Source of the DNA: Flavobacterium sp.
GTDB taxonomy: Bacteria > Bacteroidota > Bacteroidia > Flavobacteriales > Flavobacteriaceae
Assembly (NCBI GenBank): GCA_016714905.1
Contig: JADKBW010000006.1
Location: 1-64,000, forward strand
DNA: 64,000 bases
Direction of reading: 5' to 3'
How positions within the stretch are numbered: position 1 is the stretch's first letter; each line of letters opens with the position of its first letter. Position numbers and translations under genes: made by a program. A model generated the notes under the pieces. The model searched no databases. It saw only the letters and a program-made list of their open reading frames with translations, and was not told the origin of the DNA. Below, piece after piece: positions 55,620 through 62,770 of the stretch.

Positions 55620-56892
55620 TTAGTTGATGATATCAAATCCGGTATACTTGCGCAATACTTCTGGAACTACAATTCCTTCCGGCGTTTGGTAGTTTTCTAA
55701 AATTCCAGCTAAAACTCGAGGCAATGCCAATGAGCTTCCATTTAACGTATGTGCCAATTGATTTTTACCATGAGCATCTTTGTAACGCAATTTCAATCGG
55801 TTGGCTTGAAAAGTCTCGAAATTAGACACTGAACTGATTTCCAACCAACGATCTTGTGCCGTTGAAAACACTTCAAAATCATAGGTCAATGCCGATGTAA
55901 ATCCCATATCGCCGCCGCACAAACGAAGAATTCGATACGGTAATTTCAATTCCTGCAATAAAGTTTTTACATGCTCCACCATGCCATCAAGTGCTTCGTA
56001 AGATTTGTCGGGATGTTCGATGCGTACAATTTCGACTTTATCAAATTGATGCAATCGATTCAAACCACGAACGTGTGCGCCGTAGGAACCAGCTTCTCTT
56101 CGGAAACATGGTGTATAACCCGTGCATAAAACCGGCAATTCATTTTTCGTTGAGAATGACATCACGGAACAAATTCGTTACCGGAACTTCAGCGGTTGGA
56201 ATCAAATATAAATCATCAATGCCCACATGGTACATTTGCCCTTCTTTATCAGGCAATTGACCCGTTCCGTAACCTGACGCTTCATTGACGAGATGTGGCA
56301 CTTGCACTTCGTTGTAACCCGCTGCAGTATTTTTATCTAGAAAATAATTAATTAAGGCACGTTGCAACTTGGCTCCTTTTCCTTTGTATACAGGAAACCC
56401 TGCACCTGCAATCTTCACTCCAAGTTCAAAATCGATGATGTCGTATTTTTTTACCAATTCCCAGTGCGGTTGCGCACCTTCGTGCAACACTGGAATAGCT
56501 CCTTCTTGAAAAACAGTGACATTTTCTTCCGGAGTTTTTCCTTCAGGTACGATATCGGCAGGAAGATTGGGAAGTGTGTATAATTTATGAGTAAGGTCAT
56601 TTGCAAGTAGCTCTGCTTTTTCAGAAAGTTCTTTGCTTTTTTCTTTCAAAAGAACTGTTTTCTCCTTAAGAATTGCTGCTTTAGATTTTTCGCCACTTTT
56701 CATTAATTCGCCGATAGAAGCAGCTAATTTGTTGGCTTCAGAAAGCACATTGTCTAGTTCAACTTGAGTGGCACGGCGCTTCTCATCTAATTGAACCACT
56801 TCTTCCACGACGGCTTTTACATCTAAATTTCTTTTTGCCAAAGCTTTGATGACTTTCTCCTGATTTTCTCTAATAAATCCTATTTGTAACAT
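55620..56892 (-). pseudogene. serS: Serine-tRNA ligase, interrupted by a single-base frameshift
   Basis: SerRS charges tRNA-Ser and is essential. The N-terminal half has the long coiled-coil arm that binds tRNA-Ser (VQLDEKRRATQVELDNVLSEANKLA) and motif 1 region (GAGFPVYKGKGAKLQRALINY). It ends at ...FRDVILNEK and stops. The C-terminal half is in another frame: CTGYTPCFRREAGSYGAHVRGLNRLHQFDKVEIV (motif 2) and SLALPRVLAGILENYQ (motif 3). The minus strand has A5 at 56143-56147; A4 gives ILNENELPVLCTGYTPCFR. The repaired length is about 424 residues, which is normal. A broken essential gene strongly suggests a base-calling error. Confidence 0.93.
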
Positions 56893-56936
56893 GTTCTACT
56901 TTTTATTGTTGGAAGTTGCATTTCTATTAACGACGG

Positions 56937-56944
56937 CAAATTTA
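56937..56944 (-). promoter_or_regulatory. Candidate -7 box (TAAATTTG) for serS
   Basis: On the minus strand TAAATTTG matches TAnnTTTG, 44 bases before the serS start. No exact -33 TTG was found. Confidence 0.45.
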
Positions 56945-57091
56945 ATCAAATGTTTTGGATATGACCGAGCAATCATAAAAACTTGAAAGCATTGCGTTTC
57001 CTACACTTTTATATAAAGAATAGCATTTGTAGTAAAATTAACATTCGATTGTTGAAGAATTAATTAAATTCGCTCAAATATTTTAAACATA

Positions 57092-59035
57092 ATGAAAAAT
57101 CTATCACTACTATTATTGTTGATTTCTTGCAGTTCTTTATTTGGACAAACATTAGATCGTGAGTTTGAAGATCTCGTGCAAGCCGGAAGAAAAGGTGCAC
57201 AAAGAAGAATGGCATTTGTGACGAATGCCAACACTTATAACTACGATGTCACCTATCATAGATTGCGTTTGACTGTAGACCCAACCGAGCTTCTTGTTAG
57301 TGGAGAAGTAACGACAAAGTATATTGCAAAAGAAAACCTCAATTCGGTCACTTTCGATTTGTCCGATGCCTTAGATGTTAGCACAGTAAAACAAAGAGGA
57401 ATCGATTTGACTTTTACTAGAAGTGGAAATAATGAGCTGATTGTCAACTTGCCCGTAACGCAAAACATCAACGTATTGGATTCCTTAAGCATCAATTATT
57501 CTGGCACACCACCAGCAAGTGGTTTTGGTTCCTTTTTAATCGATGAGCACAACGGATCTCCAATTTTGTGGACCTTGTCAGAACCCTTCGGAGCCATGGA
57601 ATGGTGGCCTTGCAAACAAGATTTGGTAGATAAAGTAAATAATATTGATGTTTATATTACGGCGCCGTCACAATATATGTCAGTATCCAATGGACTTGAA
57701 CAATCAAGAATTAGCAATGGCAATGGGACAACTACCACACATTTTAAACACAATTATCCGATACCCGCTTACTTGATCGCAATTGCTGTTTCGAACTACC
57801 AAGTTTATGATCAGCAAGGAGGTTTAGGCACTGCGGCAAGTCCATTTTTCCCTATTGTAAATTATATGTATCCTGAAACTGCGGCTGCAAATATCGCCAG
57901 CTTGCAAGTAACTCCGGGCATAATTAATTTTTTTGAATCTGCTTTCGTCCCGTATCCTTTTAGAAATGAAAAATACGGTCACTGCCAATTTGGTTGGGGC
58001 GGCGGGATGGAACACACCACAGTTTCTTTTATGACCGCAGGAAATTCGGGAGGATATACAAGAAGTTTAATTGCTCATGAAATGGGACACCAGTGGTTTG
58101 GTGATAAAGTGACTTGTGGTTCCTGGAAAGACATTTGGTTAAACGAAGGTTTTGCTACTTATTTAGCCTCAATGGTTATTCAAAATTTTGATGGCGAAGC
58201 TGCTTTTGTAAGTGATAAAAGCGCAATGATTACTAGTATTACATCTAATACCGGCGGGGCTGTTTATCTAACGGATACTGAAGCAACCGACGTGAATCGA
58301 ATTTTTAGTAGCAGATTGAGTTATAAAAAAGGAGCGATGGTTTTGAATATGCTTCGATTCAAACTTGGTGACACGAACTTTTTTCAAGGGCTTCGTAATT
58401 ATCTAAATGATCCGGAATTAGCCTATGGTTATGCCATAACTTCTGACTTGCAAGGACACTTAGAGACTACTTCAGGTATGAATTTGACTGAATTCTTTAA
58501 TGATTGGGTATACAATCAAGGATATCCTATTTACAACATTACTGCTAACAATCTTGGTGATGAACAAGCCAAAATAACAATCAATCAGTCGCAATCTAAT
58601 GCTTCGGTGAATTTCTTTGAAATGCCTGTTCCTATTCGTTTAACTGGTAATGGAGGACAAGAATTGGATTTGGTTTTAGAAAACACAACGAACGCACAAC
58701 AATTTATTGTCAATGTTCCTTTTACAGTAACAGGTGTTGTTTTTGATCCTAAGAAAGATATTATTTCTAAAAATAATTCAGCGACATTAAGCGCAACTAC
58801 TTTTGAATTGGAAAGTAAAGTTGTTATCTATCCAAATCCTACCACATCAATAGTTACTGTTGCAATGCCGCGTTCGATCATACTTGAAAAATGTACTGTT
58901 TTTAATGCTTTAGGACAAAAAGTGGAAGAATTTAAAACGAACATCCTATCCGTAGATGAACTAGCTGCGGGCATGTACACTCTTGAAGTGATTACTTCTG
59001 AAGGTCGTATCCTTAAAAAATTCATAAAAAAATAA
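57092..59035 (+). CDS. Secreted M1-family aminopeptidase with T9SS sorting domain
   Basis: 647 residues with signal peptide MKNLSLLLLLISCSSLFGQ. An M1 N-terminal beta domain covers about 50-290. The exopeptidase motif is GGGMEHTT (303-310) instead of the usual GAMEN, followed by the zinc site HEMGHQWFGDK (329-339) with the third ligand Glu352 in WLNEGFATY. About 570-647 is a T9SS type A domain (VVIYPNPTTSIVTVAM, AAGMYTLEVITSEG). It digests peptides outside the cell; specificity is unknown. It is followed by a hairpin and rseP. Confidence 0.92.
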   Translation: MKNLSLLLLLISCSSLFGQTLDREFEDLVQAGRKGAQRRMAFVTNANTYNYDVTYHRLRLTVDPTELLVSGEVTTKYIAKENLNSVTFDLSDALDVSTVKQRGIDLTFTRSGNNELIVNLPVTQNINVLDSLSINYSGTPPASGFGSFLIDEHNGSPILWTLSEPFGAMEWWPCKQDLVDKVNNIDVYITAPSQYMSVSNGLEQSRISNGNGTTTTHFKHNYPIPAYLIAIAVSNYQVYDQQGGLGTAASPFFPIVNYMYPETAAANIASLQVTPGIINFFESAFVPYPFRNEKYGHCQFGWGGGMEHTTVSFMTAGNSGGYTRSLIAHEMGHQWFGDKVTCGSWKDIWLNEGFATYLASMVIQNFDGEAAFVSDKSAMITSITSNTGGAVYLTDTEATDVNRIFSSRLSYKKGAMVLNMLRFKLGDTNFFQGLRNYLNDPELAYGYAITSDLQGHLETTSGMNLTEFFNDWVYNQGYPIYNITANNLGDEQAKITINQSQSNASVNFFEMPVPIRLTGNGGQELDLVLENTTNAQQFIVNVPFTVTGVVFDPKKDIISKNNSATLSATTFELESKVVIYPNPTTSIVTVAMPRSIILEKCTVFNALGQKVEEFKTNILSVDELAAGMYTLEVITSEGRILKKFIKK

Positions 59036-59056
59036 TCCACGCGAGATATATGCTAT

Positions 59057-59082
59057 AAAGTAAGGTGAAAACCTTACTTTTG
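59057..59082 (+). terminator. Terminator hairpin overlapping a -7-like box before rseP
   Basis: AAAGTAAGGT / ACCTTACTTT is a perfect 10-base stem with a GAAA tetraloop. Its right arm runs into TACTTTTG (59075-59082), which matches the -7 consensus of the next gene. No -33 TTG is present. Confidence 0.6.
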
Positions 59083-59110
59083 TGCGTTTAAAAAGAACTA
59101 AAATCGAACA

Positions 59111-60451
59111 ATGGAAATAGTTATCAAGCTTTCACAATTCTTATTGAGCTTATCTTTACTCATCATACTGCATGAATTAGGGCATTTTATTCCCGCCAAA
59201 TTATTTAAGACTAGAGTAGAAAAATTCTACTTGTTTTTCGACATCAAGTATTCTTTGCTAAAGAAAAAAATTGGAGAAACCGAATACGGAATTGGTTGGT
59301 TGCCCTTAGGAGGTTACGTGAAAATATCAGGAATGATTGATGAAAGCATGGACAAAGAGCAAATGGCTTTGCCGCCACAACCATGGGAATTCCGTTCTAA
59401 ACCAGCGTGGCAACGTTTAATTATCATGCTCGGTGGCGTTACAGTGAATTTCATTTTAGCATTTATCATTTATATTGGGATGGCTTTCTATTATGGTGAT
59501 TTGTATTTAAACAATAGCGAATTGAAGGATGGGATTGCCGTAACTTCGCCCGTTGGAGAAGAAATGGGTTTTAAGACAGGTGATAAAATTCTTGAAATTG
59601 ACGGGGAAAAAGTAGTCAAATTTAATGATGTCCAAAACAAAATCTTATTTGCGAAAACCGTACTTATTGAACGCAATGGCGCAACCCAAAAAATTGATTT
59701 GCCAATTGATTTGATTGACAAAGTATTGAACGGTGAAAAACGACCTTTTATAGATTGGAGAGAGCCTTTCATGGTAGGAAAAGTTGGGGATTCTTCTGCA
59801 AACGTCGATTTAAAACCGAAAGATATCCTAAAATCATTGGACGGTGTTTCAACAAAATATGCAGATCAAGTAATTGCAATTGCACAAACAAAAAAGAATC
59901 AAACCCTGGATGGAATTGTCCTTAGAGACGAAAAAGAAATCCCGATGAAGATTCACATTAATAAAGATGGTAAACTCGGTGTTTTTGCAGCTTCTTTTGG
60001 AGTTTCTAGTTTGGAAAAACTGGGCTTATATAAATTTAGCAAGCAAGAATATGGTTTTTTCGAATCCTTTCCAGTGGGAATTGAAAAAGGTAAAAATCAA
60101 TTGCTGGGATACGGAAAACAGTTGAAAGCTATTTTTACTCCAAGTACAGGTGCCTATAAAGGCGTGGGTGGATTCAAAGCGATTTTCGATATTTTTCCTA
60201 AAACATGGAGTTGGGAAATTTTCTGGAATATCACCGCGCTTTTGTCAATTATGTTGGGCGTGATGAATTTACTTCCTATTCCGGCGCTAGATGGAGGTCA
60301 TGTCATGTTCTTATTGTACGAGATGATTACAAGAAAAAAACCTAGCGATAAATTTATGGAAAACGCTCAAATGGTGGGGTTTGTATTACTAATTACGCTA
60401 TTATTATTTGCAAACGGAAATGATATTTACAAAGCAATTTTTCATAAATAA
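59111..60451 (+). CDS. rseP: Site-2 protease RseP (RIP metalloprotease)
   Basis: An intramembrane zinc protease of 446 residues. The first helix holds the zinc motif HELGHF (His21), followed by PAKLFKTRVEKFYLFF. Next come a helix, PDZ-like regions (about 150-290: VTSPVGEEMGFKTGDKILEIDGEKV; LKPKDILKSLDGV) and the second zinc motif NLLPIPALDGGHV with the catalytic Asp. Close to the C-terminus are two more helices. In other bacteria it cleaves anti-sigma factors during envelope stress. The ECF sigma/membrane protein pair at 17-18 kb could be a client, but that is speculation. Confidence 0.95.
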   Translation: MEIVIKLSQFLLSLSLLIILHELGHFIPAKLFKTRVEKFYLFFDIKYSLLKKKIGETEYGIGWLPLGGYVKISGMIDESMDKEQMALPPQPWEFRSKPAWQRLIIMLGGVTVNFILAFIIYIGMAFYYGDLYLNNSELKDGIAVTSPVGEEMGFKTGDKILEIDGEKVVKFNDVQNKILFAKTVLIERNGATQKIDLPIDLIDKVLNGEKRPFIDWREPFMVGKVGDSSANVDLKPKDILKSLDGVSTKYADQVIAIAQTKKNQTLDGIVLRDEKEIPMKIHINKDGKLGVFAASFGVSSLEKLGLYKFSKQEYGFFESFPVGIEKGKNQLLGYGKQLKAIFTPSTGAYKGVGGFKAIFDIFPKTWSWEIFWNITALLSIMLGVMNLLPIPALDGGHVMFLLYEMITRKKPSDKFMENAQMVGFVLLITLLLFANGNDIYKAIFHK

Positions 60452-60479
60452 TATTTTTTTTAATTTTTGCTTGATTTTA

Positions 60480-60510
60480 TTTGTGTAAAATAATTTTCGC
60501 GTTATATTTG
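60480..60510 (+). promoter_or_regulatory. Promoter of tRNA-Asn
   Basis: TTTG (60480-60483), 19 bases, then TATATTTG (60503-60510). Both boxes fully match the Bacteroidota consensus. The tRNA begins 27 bases downstream. Confidence 0.8.
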
Positions 60511-60536
60511 CACCGCTTTAAAAGTGAAATACACTT

Positions 60537-60610
60537 TCCTTCTTAGCTCAGTTGGTTAGAGCATCTGACTGTTAATCAGAGGGTCCTTGGTTCGAGCCCA
60601 AGAGAGGGAG
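60537..60610 (+). tRNA. tRNA-Asn (anticodon GTT)
   Basis: A 74-base cloverleaf. The acceptor stem is TCCTTCT with AGAGGGA. The D arm is GCTC-AGTTGGTTA-GAGC. The anticodon stem is TCTGA-CTGTTAA-TCAGA with anticodon GTT. The T arm is CTTGG-TTCGAGC-CCAAG. The CCA end is not encoded (the genome reads GCA). A full promoter precedes it. Confidence 0.97.
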
Positions 60611-60616
60611 CAAAAG

Positions 60617-60649
60617 CAGAAAGGCTGTCAGCAATGATGGCCTTTTTTT
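60617..60649 (+). terminator. Terminator after tRNA-Asn
   Basis: AAGGC-TG-TCA and TGA-TG-GCCTT pair around GCAA and are followed by seven Ts. A close relative of this hairpin occurs at 61369. Confidence 0.6.
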
Positions 60650-60683
60650 ATTCTATTCATTATTCATTCTAAAACTTAAAAAA

Positions 60684-61331
60684 ATGAGAACAATTAAATT
60701 AATTTCAGGTATTGCACTAATGGTGATTTTGTCCATAGCCTGCAGTAGTTCCAGTGATTCTTCTGACTCGGCTCCAAGTTGCGAAAGTTTATCCAATGCA
60801 ACCGATGCGGCGGAGGCAGCATACTATACAGCTACAGCCGCTAATCTGGCAGAAAGATGCGCTGCGTATAAAACAGCCTTGCAAAATGAAATTAACAGCT
60901 GTGGAGATGCTTCGGGTGATCTACAAGACACCTTTAATGATTTGAGCGATTGTAATATTGGACCTGTAAATTCTAGCGTGATAAGCGTTAAGGTTGGTTC
61001 TGTAATAAAAACATATGAAACAAACGTTACTGTTACTACAGTAGGCCCTAATCTAGAAATTCGAGCTTATGACAATGCAACAGCTACAGATAATATTTTT
61101 TTCAAAATTCCCGTAGGAACAACTGGAGCAAATAAAATTTCAAACTTCAACCTTCGCTTATTATCATCTGATTACAATCCACTATCGGAAGCCGAAGGCG
61201 GAAACTGGACGTCGAATATCAGCGTAAATTCTGCTACTACTATCACTGGAACCTTTTTTGGAATTGTTACTTCGCCTACAACAGGCGCAGATCTTGATTT
61301 GACGCAAGGGACTATTAATATCAGTTTGTAA
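60684..61331 (+). CDS. Hypothetical lipoprotein
   Basis: 215 residues. Signal MRTIKLISGIALMVILSIAC with a lipobox, then a Ser/Asp linker. About 32-95 is a small helical region with four Cys (CESLSN..., AERCAAYKTALQNEINSCGD, LSDC), probably disulfide-bonded. About 98-215 is a beta-rich domain (SVISVKVGSVIKTYETNVTVTTV ... LDLTQGTINISL). I do not recognise the family. It lies between two similar hairpins directly after the tRNA, at the start of an accessory cluster. Confidence 0.72.
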   Translation: MRTIKLISGIALMVILSIACSSSSDSSDSAPSCESLSNATDAAEAAYYTATAANLAERCAAYKTALQNEINSCGDASGDLQDTFNDLSDCNIGPVNSSVISVKVGSVIKTYETNVTVTTVGPNLEIRAYDNATATDNIFFKIPVGTTGANKISNFNLRLLSSDYNPLSEAEGGNWTSNISVNSATTITGTFFGIVTSPTTGADLDLTQGTINISL

Positions 61332-61368
61332 AATTTTATTGATTTTACTCAGAAAAAATCTAAAGCAG

Positions 61369-61400
61369 AAAGCCTTTACAGCAATGTAGAGGCTTTTTTA
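61369..61400 (+). terminator. Terminator after the lipoprotein gene
   Basis: AAAGCCT-TTACA and TGTAG-AGGCTTT pair around GCAA and are followed by a T run. Its leader and loop (AGCAGAAAG, CAGCAATG) repeat those of the tRNA-Asn terminator at 60617. The rest of the 61401-61549 stretch shows no gene. Confidence 0.65.
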
Positions 61401-61548
61401 TACAAAAGTTTTTCTATCCTATTTTACAGCGATTAGTTTTTACTTTAAATCAAAAATTAATCAATGATAAATAAGATTTGGCAATTAATCTCAAAAGCGC
61501 TTGAGGATCTAATTAAAAGCAATACAGCGACTTAATCTAAAAAATAGC

Positions 61549-61579
61549 TTTGGATGTTAAATCTTTTTTTTTAGATTTG
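61549..61579 (+). promoter_or_regulatory. Promoter of the surface-protein cluster
   Basis: TTTG (61549-61552), 19 bases, TAGATTTG (61572-61579): a full match to the Bacteroidota pattern. It lies about 29 bases before the likely TTG start at 61609. Confidence 0.75.
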
Positions 61580-61608
61580 GTTTTTATTAACAATTTAATT
61601 AGATCATA

Positions 61609-62227
61609 TTGAATAGTTTTAAATTTTGTTTTGCTGCTGTTCTTATTTAATGTAAGCCTATTTTCACAAGAAGTTTATTTGTCTGTCGGCAGAAATTCTA
61701 CTGCATATGATTATAAGAACTCAAGCGGCGAGTCCATAGACGGCCTAAAAACTGGGGTGGGATTGTCATTGACCGCTGGAGTACTTTATTATTTTGATGA
61801 CGAGGCCATTTTTCATTATCAAGGCGGCGTTACTTTGAACCAATTTAATGCCAGTGCAATTATAAGTGAAAGGCGTTACAGTTGGAATACTAATTATCTT
61901 GGTCTTCAAAATTTGGTAGGGATTAGGTTGTTTGAAACGCACTCAACCTTTAGCACACAGGTAAATTTAGGTGCGAATATTTCTCATATTATTTCGGGAA
62001 AACAATTTAGCGACGATCAGTCCTTCGACATAAAAAGTAATCCAGAATTTAAAGGTGTTTTTATACAGCCTTTGGCAGGTCTAATACTGACCTACGAAAT
62101 TAGTGACTTTGTATATATAACAGGTGGTTACAATTATTCTTTTGCCTTTAATACGAGTTCTTCGGATGAAAAATTATCATTTACTAATAATCAACTTCAA
62201 GTAGGATTTCATTTTAAACCCAGATAA
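61609..62227 (+). CDS. Outer-membrane beta-barrel protein (start uncertain)
   Basis: About 200 residues, with a signal-peptide core (LLLFLFNVSLFSQ) and then amphipathic beta-hairpin-like segments: VYLSVGRNSTAYDYKNSSGES, GVGLSLTAGVLYYFDDEAIFHYQGGVTLNQF, IQPLAGLILTYEISDFVYITGGYNYSF and a C-terminal LQVGFHFKPR ending in an aromatic/basic strand. No ATG is in frame. The TTG at 61609 (MNSFKF) fits the promoter but needs one T removed at about 61624-61630; the TTG at 61631 lacks the basic start of a signal peptide. It is the first gene of a three-gene surface cluster. Confidence 0.68.
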
Positions 62228-62233
62228 AGTACT

Positions 62234-62752
62234 ATGCTAAAATCAAGACTTACATTACTACTTTTGCTCCTATCGTATGTTATTGGCTCTTCCCAAACAA
62301 ATCCAAATGGGCTGCTTTTAAGGTCGACTCTCGGGAAATCTTGCCCAACTAAATCAACATTATCTAACGCATTTTACGTTCAACAATCTATCGGTCAAGC
62401 GAGCGTGATTGGTACAACGGTGGCTGAAAATGGTATGGTGTTGAGACAAGGCTACTTGCAACCGAATGTCAAGGGACCATTTCGAAATCAATCTTCGAAT
62501 TTATTTTCTGCAACAACGCTAATTTATCCGAATCCCTTTAATCAAAAGATTCATATTAATTTCGAAGAAAAGATTACAACCAATATCGATGTCAAAATCT
62601 TTGACGTATTCGGGAAGCAAGTTTTTGAAAGAGAATATGAAGCGCAGCAAGAACTTGAGCTTGCGGCATCAAATGTTCCAGAGGCTGCTTATTTCTTGTA
62701 CATAACTGCAAATAAGAAGGCTATTTCTAAAAAACTATTAAAAAAAGAATAA
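62234..62752 (+). CDS. Small T9SS-sorted surface protein
   Basis: 172 residues with signal peptide MLKSRLTLLLLLLSYVIGSSQ. The middle (SNAFYVQQSIGQASVIGTTVAENGMVLRQGYLQP) is typical of short flavobacterial cell-surface proteins. The T9SS type A domain is residues 90-172 (TLIYPNPFNQKIHINF, VKIFDVFGKQVFEREYEA, YFLYITANKKAISKK). It starts 6 bases after the beta-barrel gene and ends 18 bases before the repeat protein, so the three are co-transcribed. The role is unknown; it may be an accessory to the repeat protein. Confidence 0.75.
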   Translation: MLKSRLTLLLLLLSYVIGSSQTNPNGLLLRSTLGKSCPTKSTLSNAFYVQQSIGQASVIGTTVAENGMVLRQGYLQPNVKGPFRNQSSNLFSATTLIYPNPFNQKIHINFEEKITTNIDVKIFDVFGKQVFEREYEAQQELELAASNVPEAAYFLYITANKKAISKKLLKKE

Positions 62753-62770
62753 CTACAATACTTTAGAACT

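Noticed and set aside
60611..60613. Encoded CCA end for tRNA-Asn
   Set aside because: The genome reads GCA after the acceptor stem: discriminator G, then CA. CCA must be added after transcription.
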